NCBI GenBank assembly: GCA_963791425.1
Contig: CAWBSE010000002.1
Span: 186,001-250,000, forward strand
Origin: DATBLE01 sp963791425
Lineage (GTDB): Bacteria; Actinomycetota; Thermoleophilia; Gaiellales; Gaiellaceae
Direction: 5' to 3'
DNA length: 64,000 nt
In this document: piece by piece, positions 8,214-19,525 of the stretch
Position numbering within the stretch: position 1 is the first letter of the stretch
Layout of the letters: each line of letters opens with the position of its first letter
The notes under the pieces: generated by a model
The model's input: only the letters and a program-made list of their open reading frames with translations
What the model was told of the DNA's origin: nothing
Databases searched by the model: none
Program-made: the position numbers and the translations under genes

Positions 8214-9639
8214 GGCCTGCCTTCTCGAGCGGGTGGGCTCGGTACGGACCCGGCACCTCGCCGCAGAGGCGGGGCGTCGGGAACAACTTCCCCGGGTTGC
8301 AGAGCCCCGCCGGGTCGAACGCGCGCCGCAGGCGCTGCATCGCCTCCAGGTCGTCGGCGTCGAACAGCAGCGGCATCGAGCACGCCTTGTCGACGCCGAT
8401 CCCGTGCTCGCCGGTGAGCGAACCCCCGGCGTCGATGCACGCCTCGAGGATCGCCTCCGCGAGCTTCTGCGCCTGCAAGGCCTGACCCTCGATGCTCCCG
8501 TCGTAAAGCACGAGCGGGTGCAGGTTGCCGTCCCCGGCGTGGAAGACGTTGCCGACCCGCAGGCCGTACTCGGCCTCGAGCTCGGTGATCCGCCGCAGCA
8601 CCTCCGGCAGCTTCGTCCGCGGGACGACCCCGTCCTGCACGTAGTAGTCGGGAGACACGCGCCCCATCGCCGCGAACGCCGACTTGCGGCCCTTCCAGAG
8701 CAGCGCACGCTCGTGGTCGTCCGCGGCGGTGCGGATCTCCCACGCGCCGCACTCGGCGCAGATCGCCTCGACCGCGGCGAGATCCTCCTCGACCTGCGGC
8801 GCCGGGCCGTCCAGCTCGACGAGCAGCAGCGCGTTCGCATCGGGGTACCCGGGCTGCACCGCCGCCTCGGCCGCCTGAATCGTCAGCCGGTCCATGATCT
8901 CCATCGCCGACGCCTGGATCCCCGCGGCGACCACGCCCGAGACCGCGGCGCCCGCCCCGTCGATCGAGTCGAACGCGGCCAGCACGGTTCGTACCGCCTC
9001 CGGCCGGCGCAGCACCCGCAGCGTGATCTCGGTCGCGATCCCGAGCGTCCCTTCCGAGCCGACGAACGCGCCGAGCAGGTCGGGGCCCGGCGACTCGAGC
9101 GAGCGGCCGCCGAGCCGCACCGCGTCGCCGTCGGGCAGCACCACGACGAGGCCGGTGACGTGGTTGGCCGTGAATCCGTACTTCAGGCAGTGGGCGCCGC
9201 CCGAGTTCTCGGCGACGTTCCCGCCGACCGTGCACACCTGCTGGCTCGACGGGTCGGGCGCGTAGTACCAGCCGTCGGCCGCGACCGCCTCGGTCACCTG
9301 CAGGTTCGTCACGCCCGGCTCGACGACGATCCGCCCGCCGGCGAGGTCGACCTCGAGCACGCGGTTCATCTTCGCCAGCGAGATGACGACGCCGTCGGCG
9401 ACCGGCAGCGCGCCGCCGGACAGCCCCGTCCCTGCGCCGCGCGCGACGAACGGCACGCCGGCCGCCACGCACGCGCGCACGACCGCCTGCACCTCCTCGG
9501 TCGTCGACGGCAGCGCGACCAGCGACGGCACGACCCGGTGGCCGGTGAGCCCGTCGCACTCGTATGTGCGCAGCTGCTCCGGCTCCTCGACGAGGGCGTC
9601 CGGGGGCAGCAGTCGCTTCAGATCGCCTGCGAGCGCCAT
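8197..9639 (-). CDS. glcD: Glycolate oxidase FAD-linked subunit
   Basis: An FAD-dependent alpha-hydroxyacid oxidase that converts glycolate to glyoxylate. It has the PCMH FAD motif RGAGTGLSGG, the loop VCTVGGNVAENSGG, and the C-terminal block NVFHAGDGNLHP and GEHGIGVDK typical of the GlcD/D-lactate dehydrogenase group. ATG 9639 gives 480 residues and lies seven bases behind a TAGATT -10 read leftward; TTG 9648 is an alternative but would sit in the -10. It diverges from malate synthase, which uses the glyoxylate it makes. Confidence 0.93.
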   Translation of the reverse strand: MALAGDLKRLLPPDALVEEPEQLRTYECDGLTGHRVVPSLVALPSTTEEVQAVVRACVAAGVPFVARGAGTGLSGGALPVADGVVISLAKMNRVLEVDLAGGRIVVEPGVTNLQVTEAVAADGWYYAPDPSSQQVCTVGGNVAENSGGAHCLKYGFTANHVTGLVVVLPDGDAVRLGGRSLESPGPDLLGAFVGSEGTLGIATEITLRVLRRPEAVRTVLAAFDSIDGAGAAVSGVVAAGIQASAMEIMDRLTIQAAEAAVQPGYPDANALLLVELDGPAPQVEEDLAAVEAICAECGAWEIRTAADDHERALLWKGRKSAFAAMGRVSPDYYVQDGVVPRTKLPEVLRRITELEAEYGLRVGNVFHAGDGNLHPLVLYDGSIEGQALQAQKLAEAILEACIDAGGSLTGEHGIGVDKACSMPLLFDADDLEAMQRLRRAFDPAGLCNPGKLFPTPRLCGEVPGPYRAHPLEKAGLAERL

Positions 9640-9658
9640 CGATGTCAATCTACAGCGG
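9640..9658. promoter_or_regulatory. Bidirectional promoter between glcD and malate synthase
   Basis: Only 19 bases separate the two divergent start codons. Leftward, TAGATT (complement of 9647-9652) ends seven bases before ATG 9639; rightward, CAATCT (9646-9651) ends seven bases before GTG 9659. The two -10 elements therefore overlap, both transcripts would be leaderless, and the -35 regions must lie within the opposite coding sequences. This would tie the two genes to one regulatory event. Confidence 0.5.
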
Positions 9659-11202
<1,544 letters not shown>

Positions 11203-11203
<1 letters not shown>

Positions 11204-11228
11204 GGACAGGCCCCGGGAGGCCCGTCCC
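11203..11228. terminator. Stem-loop between convergent malate synthase and small gene
   Basis: GGGACAGGCC (11203-11212) and GGCCCGTCCC (11219-11228) form a ten-pair stem with one mismatch and a six-base loop, starting in the aceB stop codon. There is no T-tract, so this may be a factor-dependent or bidirectional terminator. Its GGGAC/GTCCC arms resemble the palindromic repeats at 16.0-16.2 kb. Confidence 0.4.
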
Positions 11229-11243
11229 CAGGCGCGAAACGTG

Positions 11244-11627
11244 TTACGCCGCGCAGGCCGGCGCGTTCAGGTCGTTCTTGGTCGTGTCGTTCGCCTTGGC
11301 GGCGTCGATCAGCTGCGAGATCAGGTCACGCTGCTGGTCGGACAGGGCGAAGAACTTGGCCGCAGAGTCCTTGAACGCTGCCTGCTTGCCTCGGGCGCCG
11401 CCCGGCAGTCCCCCGCGCGTCGACGCGGGGATGGTCTGGCCGCAGCCGACGACCCGGTCCTGCTCGTCGTCGTAGAGCAGCACCTGCAGCTCCGGGAACT
11501 CCGCGCGCAGCTTCGCCCAGTGGAGGTCGGTGACGTCGGCGTGGTGGATGAACTCGGGGAAGACGTCGTCGACCTCGTCGAGGCGGGCGGCGAGATCGGG
11601 GCGCTCCGCGTAGCTGAACACCTGCAC
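11244..11627 (-). CDS. Small protein with truncated GNAT-like N-terminus, probably chimeric
   Basis: A 127-residue protein. About residues 1-68 (YAERPDLAARLDEV...FPEFIHHAD...VVGCGQTIP) resemble the first part of a GNAT acetyltransferase, but the acetyl-CoA binding half is missing. Residues 75-127 are a lysine- and alanine-rich helical stretch (SDQQRDLISQLIDAAK) ending in CAA that does not look like GNAT. A deletion fusing two genes would explain it. GTG 11627 lies seven bases after TAGACT read leftward, so it may still be expressed. Function unknown. Confidence 0.5.
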   Translation of the reverse strand: MQVFSYAERPDLAARLDEVDDVFPEFIHHADVTDLHWAKLRAEFPELQVLLYDDEQDRVVGCGQTIPASTRGGLPGGARGKQAAFKDSAAKFFALSDQQRDLISQLIDAAKANDTTKNDLNAPACAA

Positions 11628-11668
11628 CCCGACGAGTCTACGGGCGGCGCAGCTAGCCTCCCAGACCG

Positions 11669-13341
<1,673 letters not shown>

Positions 13342-13342
<1 letters not shown>

Positions 13343-13370
13343 CCGCGCCCGGGATTGCACCGCGCGCGGC
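13342..13370. terminator. Weak GC hairpin between convergent ettA and cupin genes
   Basis: GCCGCGC (13342-13348) can pair with GCGCGGC (13364-13370) around a 15-base loop. It lies between two convergent stop codons (13342 and 13383) and could end both transcripts. There is no T-tract, and in such GC-rich DNA a seven-pair stem may be chance. Confidence 0.3.
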
Positions 13371-13382
13371 CGTCGGCGGCGT

Positions 13383-13889
13383 CTAGGCGAAGTCGTCGAG
13401 CGAGAGCGGGGGGCCGAGGATCTCGCAGCCGTACTCTCCGAACCGGCGCATCAGCTCGTCCATCGGCGGCATGACCGCAGCGGTCGGTGGCTCGGAGCCG
13501 ACGGCGGGAGCTCCCAGGGCGACGAAGACCTCTTCGACCCCTCCGGGGCTGGCCGTGACCAGCATGCGGGCGCGCTCCGAGCGGACGATGTACGCATGCG
13601 GGATGTCGCGGGGGCCGAAGAGGAAGTCGCCGGCCGCGAGGTCGATCCGGTCGTCACCGACCTGGACGGTGACCTCGCCCTCGAGGACGTAGAACGTCTC
13701 GTCCTCGTTGTGATGGACGTGCAGGGGCGGTCCAGTGCCCTGAGGATCGTCGGTCTCGATCTGCGAGAACGCGCGGCCGGTCTCGGCACTCCCTGCCTTG
13801 ACGGTCATCCGGCCGCTCTTCCACCAGACGTCGGCGAGGCCCTCGCCGGATGCGACACGGTAGGGCTTGGTGATGGTGGTCTCGGTCAT
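13383..13889 (-). CDS. Cupin-domain protein, divergent from LysR regulator
   Basis: A 168-residue single-domain cupin. Motif 1 is HVHHNEDETFYVLEGE and motif 2 is GDFLFGPRDIPHAY, with the usual metal-binding His and Glu residues. The C-terminal tail (EPPTAAVMPPMDELMRRFGEYG) resembles quercetinase-like or antibiotic-resistance cupins. The start ATG 13889 has a strong GAAGGAGGA site seven bases upstream, unlike the many leaderless genes nearby. Divergence from a LysR gene suggests it is the regulated target. Substrate unknown. Confidence 0.85.
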   Translation of the reverse strand: MTETTITKPYRVASGEGLADVWWKSGRMTVKAGSAETGRAFSQIETDDPQGTGPPLHVHHNEDETFYVLEGEVTVQVGDDRIDLAAGDFLFGPRDIPHAYIVRSERARMLVTASPGGVEEVFVALGAPAVGSEPPTAAVMPPMDELMRRFGEYGCEILGPPLSLDDFA

Positions 13890-13976
13890 GTCTGTCGTCC
13901 TCCTTCGGGTTGTCGTACCGGTCGGACGGGAGACTCGTCTATTTGCGTCATTTCTGCAAGGAAGAGAACGTATGGA

Positions 13977-13999
13977 TAGCATTCCATTCAGGAATGGAA
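13977..13999 (+). promoter_or_regulatory. LysR-type operator palindrome over the lysR start codon
   Basis: TTCCATTC (13982-13989) and GAATGGAA (13992-13999) form a perfect eight-base inverted repeat with a two-base spacer, enclosing ATG 13994. It fits the T-N11-A dyad of LysR regulators (TTCCATTCAGGAATGGAA). A possible -10, TAGCAT (13977-13982), overlaps its left edge, so binding would repress lysR itself. Confidence 0.55.
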
Positions 14000-14923
14000 C
14001 TGAAACAGCTTCGCGTCCTGCAGGCCGTCGGCGAAACCGGCTCCTTCTCCGCAGCCGCCGACCGGCTCGACTACACACAGCCGGCGGTCTCGAAGATCGT
14101 CGCGACCCTGGAGCGCCAGCTCGGGACAACGCTGGTCGACCGCGGCATCCGGCCAATCCGGCTGACGGAGGCCGGGGCCGCGCTCACCGAGCGCGCAACT
14201 GCGGCATTCGAGCAGATCGCGGCGGGCGAGCTCGAGGTTGAGGCGATCGCCAACCTTTCCGGCGGCAGCCTGCGGGTCGGGACGTTCTCGAGCGCAGGCG
14301 CCGCAATCGTCGTCGACGCACTACGCGCCTTCCGGAAGAGCCATCCCGACGTCGACTTTTCGATCACGGAGATCGGGATGCCCTCTGCGCTCGCCCGCTC
14401 GCTCCGACGCGGCGACCTCGACCTCGGTGTCTCGTTCGACTATCCCGAGATCGGCGACACGTTCGCCGACGACCTCGCCACGGTCCATCTCCTCGACGAT
14501 CCTTTCGACGTCGTCGTGCCGCGCGGCCACCGGCTCGAACGCAAGCAGACGATCCGCTTCGCCGAGCTGGCCAGAGAGGATTGGCTGCTGGGAGACTTCG
14601 GTGCCGACAGCCCCAGCTTCCGTATGATCGACCGGCGCTGCCGCGACGCCGGCTTCGAGCCGAACGTCGCCTATCGCGTCAACGACTGCCAGATGGCGCA
14701 GGCGCTCGTGGCCGCGGGCGAAGGGGTCGCGCTGCTCCCCCGCATCATGCTCCAGGCCCTCCATCCAGGTGTCGCGATCAGGCCGCTCGCCACCGACCCG
14801 CCCATGCGCCGCATCTCGGCGGTTCGCCTGGCCACCAGATACCTGACCCCTGCCACCGAGCGCTTCACCGCGCTGCTCGTGGCCGCCGGCTCAGATCAAG
14901 ACACGCGTTCAGCGGCGACCTGA
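13994..14923 (+). CDS. LysR-family transcriptional regulator
   Basis: A 309-residue regulator. The N-terminal winged helix (ELKQLRVLQAVGETGSFSAAADRLDYTQPAVSKIVATLE) is followed by the periplasmic-binding-type effector domain from about residue 90. ATG 13994 is chosen because the helix-turn-helix begins immediately after it, as is usual. It is divergent from a cupin gene 104 bases away, the classical arrangement for a regulator and its target. The effector cannot be told from sequence. It converges on a GNAT gene five bases downstream. Confidence 0.92.
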   Translation: MELKQLRVLQAVGETGSFSAAADRLDYTQPAVSKIVATLERQLGTTLVDRGIRPIRLTEAGAALTERATAAFEQIAAGELEVEAIANLSGGSLRVGTFSSAGAAIVVDALRAFRKSHPDVDFSITEIGMPSALARSLRRGDLDLGVSFDYPEIGDTFADDLATVHLLDDPFDVVVPRGHRLERKQTIRFAELAREDWLLGDFGADSPSFRMIDRRCRDAGFEPNVAYRVNDCQMAQALVAAGEGVALLPRIMLQALHPGVAIRPLATDPPMRRISAVRLATRYLTPATERFTALLVAAGSDQDTRSAAT

Positions 14924-14928
14924 CGTCG

Positions 14929-15432
14929 TCACCGGAGCAGCCGGAAGTAACGGGCAATGGGCAGGACAGTGAAGCCGGCCGCTTCATACGCGGCGCGCGC
15001 GGGTGCGTGGCCGGGGTCGCCGCCGGTTTCGACGACGACGATGTCCATGCCGCGGGTGCCCATGTGCTCGGTCGCGAACTCCGTGAGCCGTGAGCTGATG
15101 CCGCGCCGCTGATAGTCAGGATCGACGCCGATGATGTCGATGACGCCCATCCGTTCGTGGAATGCGTTCAGCGCGACCGCGACGAAACCGACCGGGCTGC
15201 CGTCGACCACGGCCACGAAGACATCCCGCTCGTCGTTCGTGCAGGTCGATCTGACGGCGTCGGCCTGGCCCGCCTTCCAGTCCGGGTGCAAGCGCAGAAA
15301 GATGTCGTCCCCCAGGACATCGCGCACCGACGCGAAGATGGGTTGCCACGCCCGCAGGGAGAACTCGACGATCGCCTCGATGTCGTCCTCGCGGAACTCA
15401 CGGATGTCGATCGCATCGTCGGTCACGTCCAC
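14929..15432 (-). CDS. GNAT-family N-acetyltransferase
   Basis: A complete GNAT domain of about 167 residues. It has the acetyl-CoA loop DPDYQRRGISSRLTEFA and the C-terminal APARAAYEAAGFTVLPIARYFR typical of GNAT proteins. GTG 15432 is preferred because TACCGT read leftward ends six bases before it; GTG 15456 and GTG 15426 are in-frame alternatives. It is divergent from the nitroreductase gene with 42 bases between the starts. The acceptor substrate is unknown. Confidence 0.85.
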   Translation of the reverse strand: MDVTDDAIDIREFREDDIEAIVEFSLRAWQPIFASVRDVLGDDIFLRLHPDWKAGQADAVRSTCTNDERDVFVAVVDGSPVGFVAVALNAFHERMGVIDIIGVDPDYQRRGISSRLTEFATEHMGTRGMDIVVVETGGDPGHAPARAAYEAAGFTVLPIARYFRLLR

Positions 15433-15474
15433 GGCGGTACGGTAACCGGAGCCCACCGCCTACGATTGGAACCG

Positions 15475-15975
15475 ATGGACACGTTCGTCGCGATTGCGAG
15501 CAGGCGGGAAACCCGGGACTACTCCGACCGGCCTGTCCCGGACGACGTGGCGCAACGCATCCTCGACGCGGGTCGCCTCGCGGGCAGCGCACGGAATCGG
15601 CAGCCCTGGCGGTTCCTCGTCGTCGAGAGCGAGTCGGCGCGCGAACGCCTCGCCCACGCGGTCTACGAGCCGGCGAACATCCGCGGCGCCCGGCTGATCG
15701 TCGCGATCGTCGGCCGCAGCGGCCTCGATACAGGCCGGTGCGCCCAGAACATGCTGCTCGCCGCCTGGAACGCGGGCGTGGGCTCCTGCCCGAACGGCTT
15801 GAAGGACACGGTGGCCGCCCAGCAGGCGCTGGGCCTCGACGCCGACGACGAGATCGCGATCGTGCTCACCTTCGGCTACCCGGCCCGCGCGCGCGACCCC
15901 GAGCAGCGGACGCCCGAGGAGTGGAGCACCCGCGCGAACCGGAAGCCGCTCGACGAGCTCGTCGAGCGGGTCTGA
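15475..15975 (+). CDS. Nitroreductase-family flavoprotein
   Basis: A short (166-residue) FMN-dependent nitroreductase-fold protein. It has the N-terminal SRRETRDYSDRPVPDD block, the FMN contact region SARNRQPWRFLVV, and a C-terminal GYPARARDPEQR with arginines that usually bind FMN phosphate. ATG 15475 follows TACGAT (15461-15466) by eight bases, consistent with a leaderless mRNA. Physiological substrate unknown. Confidence 0.88.
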   Translation: MDTFVAIASRRETRDYSDRPVPDDVAQRILDAGRLAGSARNRQPWRFLVVESESARERLAHAVYEPANIRGARLIVAIVGRSGLDTGRCAQNMLLAAWNAGVGSCPNGLKDTVAAQQALGLDADDEIAIVLTFGYPARARDPEQRTPEEWSTRANRKPLDELVERV

Positions 15976-16021
15976 GCAGCTCCTCCGCCCCTATTGGACG
16001 CGTCCCTTCCGGCCACGTCCA

Positions 16022-16056
16022 AGGGACTGTCCCTGGGACATGTCGATCGGGGGACA
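16022..16056. repeat. Palindromic repeat copy 1
   Basis: AGGGACTGTCCCT is an odd palindrome with six-base arms, followed by GGGACATGTCGATCGGGGGACA. The same series recurs at 16156-16189 with few changes. Its form, a short GC-rich dyad with another dyad behind it in an intergenic space, is like a REP element. Confidence 0.65.
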
Positions 16057-16155
16057 ACCTGTGCAGAAGTCACCCCCGGCATGTGGGCAACCGCGCCGCG
16101 GCTGTGGGCAACTCCGCCTGGCGCCGGCCCTTTCGGTGGGGGCCGGGCCCAACGC

Positions 16156-16189
16156 AGGGACTGTCCCTGGGGCATGTCCCTCGGGGACA
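16156..16189. repeat. Palindromic repeat copy 2
   Basis: It begins with the identical AGGGACTGTCCCT and continues GGGGCATGTCCCTCGGGGACA, one base shorter than copy 1. The later part, GTCCCTCGGGGAC, is itself a dyad, so the copy can fold into two adjacent hairpins. Confidence 0.65.
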
Positions 16190-16251
16190 TGTGCGCGTCC
16201 GACACGGCGCTGGACGAGTTGACCCGCCGGGTCTGACGCGCTCGGGCGCGA

Positions 16252-16998
16252 CTACATCCCGACGATGCGCGCCGGGTCGACGCACTGCCCGGGGGCGAGC
16301 AGGTGCGCCGCGCACAGCTCGGGCCCCGGCGCGTGGATCGCGTAGGCGCTGCGCAGGTCCCGGGTGAACCAGAGATGCATCATCTCGCTGCCCTGAATGA
16401 GGTGTGCACCCCGCGGGCACGAACCGTCGGGCAGTGGATCGAGACCGCGCTTGCGGCCCTTTGCGCACACGTTGTGGCGGTGCCAGCGTGTGATCGGGCC
16501 GCCCGGCGTGCGCCCGAGCACCCCGCGCGGGACACTGAACATCACGCCGACGAGAACGAGTGGCCGACCGGGAGCGTTCGCGTAGATCAGCGACTCGGGC
16601 CGCTGCGGATCGAGGTACGCACCGTCCCCGCTGTAGCGCCGGTGCTCGGCATGGAGGTAGTGCACCGAGCGATCGCCCTTCGCCCGCTTCACGGTGCGCG
16701 TGTCGAACCCGGCCGCTTTCGCCCGGCGGGGGTCACGCCAGACGAGCACCGCACGCCGGGCGCGCGCGAGCAGGCCGCGTGCGGCGGCACGCTGGGCGGG
16801 CGTGGCCAGGGAGACGTCGGGATACTGCTGGAGGTGCTTCACGAGCCCGTGGTTGGCGCCCGCCGGCAGCGAGGTCGCGCCCGCGGGGATCGTGCAGAGC
16901 GCGAGGGGCGGTGGTGGAGCGCCTGCACCACCACCCGGCACCCAGAGCGCGCCGGCGAGAACGGCCGTCCCCGCAGCGAAACGAAGGCGCCGGCTCAC
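16252..16998 (-). CDS. Secreted protein of unknown function, last gene of the Liv operon
   Basis: A 248-residue protein with a basic and hydrophobic signal peptide (RRLRFAAGTAVLAGALWVPG, cleavage near 27). The mature part is rich in His, Cys and Arg, with conserved-looking stretches such as HYLHAEHRRYSGDGAYLDP, GVMFSVPRGVLG and MMHLWFTRDLRSAYAIHAP. I do not recognise a catalytic family. Its GTG start overlaps the upstream stop (GTGA), so it is co-translated with the DMFase-like gene and probably acts with it outside the membrane. Confidence 0.7.
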   Translation of the reverse strand: MSRRLRFAAGTAVLAGALWVPGGGAGAPPPPLALCTIPAGATSLPAGANHGLVKHLQQYPDVSLATPAQRAAARGLLARARRAVLVWRDPRRAKAAGFDTRTVKRAKGDRSVHYLHAEHRRYSGDGAYLDPQRPESLIYANAPGRPLVLVGVMFSVPRGVLGRTPGGPITRWHRHNVCAKGRKRGLDPLPDGSCPRGAHLIQGSEMMHLWFTRDLRSAYAIHAPGPELCAAHLLAPGQCVDPARIVGM

Positions 16999-18572
16999 GG
17001 CCGCGAGAGCCTCTCCCAGAGGTTGTCGAGGATCGACCACACGACCGGGCCACGGGCACCGCCGAGGGTGAACGCCCCGGCGGCAAAGACCCTGGCGCCG
17101 GCTGGTGTCTCGTAGTAGGTCATCTGCGCAGTCAAACCCTTCCCCAAGATATCCCGGATCGAGGCGATCACACGGATTCCGGGCGGAGAATCTTTCGTCG
17201 TCATGTCGATCTCGATGCCGAACCCGCTTCCGAACGTGTCGCCGTCGCCGAGCCCGGCCGCCGCGAACAGCCACGGCACCGCGCGAGCGTGACGCACCGT
17301 GAACCCGCCGCGGCGCGTGGCGTCGTCGCTGGCCCTGTACTGGACGCCGATCAGGGCGGCCTCGGGGCGGCCGAGGTCACGGAACCGCGCCGTGCGCCGC
17401 ATCACGCCCTGCCGCTTGACGACCCGCCAGTAGAAGTTGTTCGCCGAGAGGAAGGCGAGGTTGCCCCCGAGGTCGCGGTAGCGCTCGATGACGTCGAACT
17501 CGTGCGAGGTGACGTATTCGTGGTGGCCCGGGAAGAAGATCGCGTCGTAACGGCGCGCGAGGACGTCACCGCTGGGCACGGCGGCGAGGTCGTCGTCGGT
17601 GAGCATGTCGACCCGATGGTGGCGGCGCGCGAGCCAGCGCTGGAACGCCAGGTCGTAGGCGCGGAAACGAGGCGGGAGGCCGTTGTCGGCGTAGGGGCGC
17701 GACAGCGGCACCCGCGCCTGGAGCCAGCCCGCGTACCAGGTGTCGCCGCGCCCGTCGAGGTTCGCGTCGTACAGATTGTAGGCCTGCCACGTGTTGGTCG
17801 GGAGCACGACGGCGACCCGGCTGCGCTGCGCAGAGTCGGGGCGCACGACGAAGGGCGCGTACGCGACACGGCCGTCGTCGGTCGTGACCCGCGCCAGATA
17901 GAGACCGGAGAGCCAGGTCTTGATCGTGACCGGGACCGCCGTCCAGGGCCGGTTGTCGGTGCGCTCGTAGTGCGTCGAGGCGGGCGGCCGCACGAGGAAG
18001 CCGGGGAAGCCGTCGCCGTGTCCGCCCGTCGTGCTCTTGCCGTAGCCGTTGAGAAAGATGCTGACGCTGAACGCACGCGCGTCCGTTGCGATCTCGAGGG
18101 TCGCGACGCTCTCCCTGTCGTAGCTGTCGCGCCGGAACCGCGCCGCGATGCGCCTGACGCGCAGGACGGGGCCGTCCAGCCGCGCCCGCCGTCCGTCGGC
18201 AAAGGTCGCGGTGAGTGCCGTGGTGTAGGTGCCGTCGCGGATCGCACGCCCCGGCGTCCAGCGGATCTCGTTCATCCCGCGACGCCCCTCAATCGATTGC
18301 CAGCCGGCCCCGCGCAGCCCGACCGAGAGGACGACCCGCGCCGGGCGCGCGAGCGCGAAGCGGATCGTCGCGGTGTCGTTCACGCCGTCACCGTTCGGGC
18401 TGAGCACAGGCGCCGCGACCCCTCGCACGAGGCTCAGCCCGACTGCGCCGGCGTCGTCGCCGCCCGCGGCGGCGGGGACGGCGCACACGGCGGCGCCGGT
18501 GAGAACGGTGGCCAGGGTCGCGAGGCGGTGGGCGGATCGCGCGGCGGAGCGGCGGTCTGCCCCTTCGATCAC
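16995..18572 (-). CDS. Secreted protein with FlgD-like Ig fold and N,N-dimethylformamidase beta-subunit-like domain
   Basis: A 525-residue exported protein. An Ala-rich hydrophobic stretch at about 16-40 is the likely signal. The next part (LSPNGDGVNDTATIRFALARPARV) is the typical start of a FlgD-type Ig-like domain. From about residue 220 the stretches LPTNTWQAYN, YDAIFFPGHHEYVTSHEFD and NLAFLSANNFYWRV match the glutamine-amidotransferase-like domain of the dimethylformamidase large subunit. It may hydrolyse an amide or only bind a ligand; no assay-based inference is possible. GTG 18572 overlaps the oxidoreductase stop. Confidence 0.72.
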   Translation of the reverse strand: MIEGADRRSAARSAHRLATLATVLTGAAVCAVPAAAGGDDAGAVGLSLVRGVAAPVLSPNGDGVNDTATIRFALARPARVVLSVGLRGAGWQSIEGRRGMNEIRWTPGRAIRDGTYTTALTATFADGRRARLDGPVLRVRRIAARFRRDSYDRESVATLEIATDARAFSVSIFLNGYGKSTTGGHGDGFPGFLVRPPASTHYERTDNRPWTAVPVTIKTWLSGLYLARVTTDDGRVAYAPFVVRPDSAQRSRVAVVLPTNTWQAYNLYDANLDGRGDTWYAGWLQARVPLSRPYADNGLPPRFRAYDLAFQRWLARRHHRVDMLTDDDLAAVPSGDVLARRYDAIFFPGHHEYVTSHEFDVIERYRDLGGNLAFLSANNFYWRVVKRQGVMRRTARFRDLGRPEAALIGVQYRASDDATRRGGFTVRHARAVPWLFAAAGLGDGDTFGSGFGIEIDMTTKDSPPGIRVIASIRDILGKGLTAQMTYYETPAGARVFAAGAFTLGGARGPVVWSILDNLWERLSRP

Positions 18573-19525
18573 ACCGAGAGCACCAGCTTGCCGAAGTGCT
18601 CCCCGGCCTTCATCCGGTCGTGCGCGGCCTCGGCTTCCGCCAGCGGACGAACGCTGTCGATCACCGGGTGCCAGGTGCCCATCTCGACCATCCGCAGCAG
18701 CGCCGCGAAGTCGCGGCCCGAGCCCATCGTCGTCCCGCGGATCGACTGCCACCCGAGGTACAGCGCGCGCACGTCGAGCGTGACCTCCGGGCCGCCCGTG
18801 CCGCCGAAGACGACCAGGCGGCCGCCGCGGCGGAGCGCCTTCAGCGACTCGCGCCACGTCGAACCGACCGAGTCGAGCACGACGTCGACAGGCCCGACAG
18901 CCTCGGCCCAGCCCTCCTCGGTGTAGAGCACGCCGCCCTCGGCGCCGAGCTCCTTCGCGCGGTCGATCTTCTCCTGGCTCGACGACGTGACGAGCACCCG
19001 TGCGCCCGCCTGCGCCGCGAGCGACACGGCCATCGTCGACACGCCGCTGCCGGCTCCGAGCACGAGCACCGTCTCCTCGCCCGTCAGCTGTCCGACGACG
19101 AACAGCGCGCGATAGGCGGTCAGCGAGGCCAGCGGGAACGCGGCCGCCTCCTCCCACGAGAACCGTGCCGGCTTCGGGAAGACGTTCTCCGCCGGCAGCT
19201 TCACGAGCTCCGCGTACGTGCCGTTCTCGGGGCCGCCGAGGATCCTGAACTCCGGGCCGGCGGCGTCCTCGCGCGGGCCCCAGCCGAGGCCCCCGTAGAT
19301 GACGACCTCCTCGCCGGTGTCGCGGCGCACGCCCGCGCCGTCCGAGCCGGGGATCAGCGGGAGCGGGAACTGGTACGCCGGCCCGGGCGGAAAGCGGACG
19401 AGCATGTCGCGTCGGTTGACCGCCGCGGCCTTCAGCTCGACGACGACCTCGCCCGGCCCGGCGACCGGATCGTCGAAATCGTCGTAGGCGAGCCCTCCGC
19501 CCTCCTGGACGAGAACCGCCTTCAT
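18569..19525 (-). CDS. Zinc-type MDR / quinone oxidoreductase-like enzyme
   Basis: A 318-residue medium-chain dehydrogenase/reductase that probably uses NADPH. It has a GroES-like N-domain (AAAVNRRDMLVRFPPG, IPGSDGAGV) and a Rossmann domain with LVLGAGSGVSTMAVSLAAQAGA. The structural four-cysteine zinc site of alcohol dehydrogenases is absent, placing it with quinone-oxidoreductase-like members. ATG 19525 overlaps the cupin stop by four bases. It is part of the 12-gene leftward operon, so its substrate is probably a product of the imported compound. Confidence 0.88.
   Translation of the reverse strand: MKAVLVQEGGGLAYDDFDDPVAGPGEVVVELKAAAVNRRDMLVRFPPGPAYQFPLPLIPGSDGAGVRRDTGEEVVIYGGLGWGPREDAAGPEFRILGGPENGTYAELVKLPAENVFPKPARFSWEEAAAFPLASLTAYRALFVVGQLTGEETVLVLGAGSGVSTMAVSLAAQAGARVLVTSSSQEKIDRAKELGAEGGVLYTEEGWAEAVGPVDVVLDSVGSTWRESLKALRRGGRLVVFGGTGGPEVTLDVRALYLGWQSIRGTTMGSGRDFAALLRMVEMGTWHPVIDSVRPLAEAEAAHDRMKAGEHFGKLVLSV

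Larger units (their letters stand above)
15976..16251. other. Intergenic region with repeated palindromic elements
   Basis: This 276-base gap holds no convincing gene. It contains two copies of a palindromic element (listed separately), two copies of TGTGGGCAAC exactly 21 bases apart (16082-16091 and 16103-16112), and a GC-rich inverted region (GCGCCGGCCC / GGGGCCGGGCCC) near 16121-16150. Near its right end the stretch GACGAGTTGACCCGCCGGGTCTGA weakly echoes the 3' end of the nitroreductase gene. Confidence 0.6.

Noticed and set aside
16082..16112. DnaA boxes / replication origin (two TGTGGGCAAC copies 21 bases apart)
   Set aside because: Each differs from the TGTGGACAA-type box, only two are present, and no dnaA, dnaN or AT-rich unwinding stretch is nearby.
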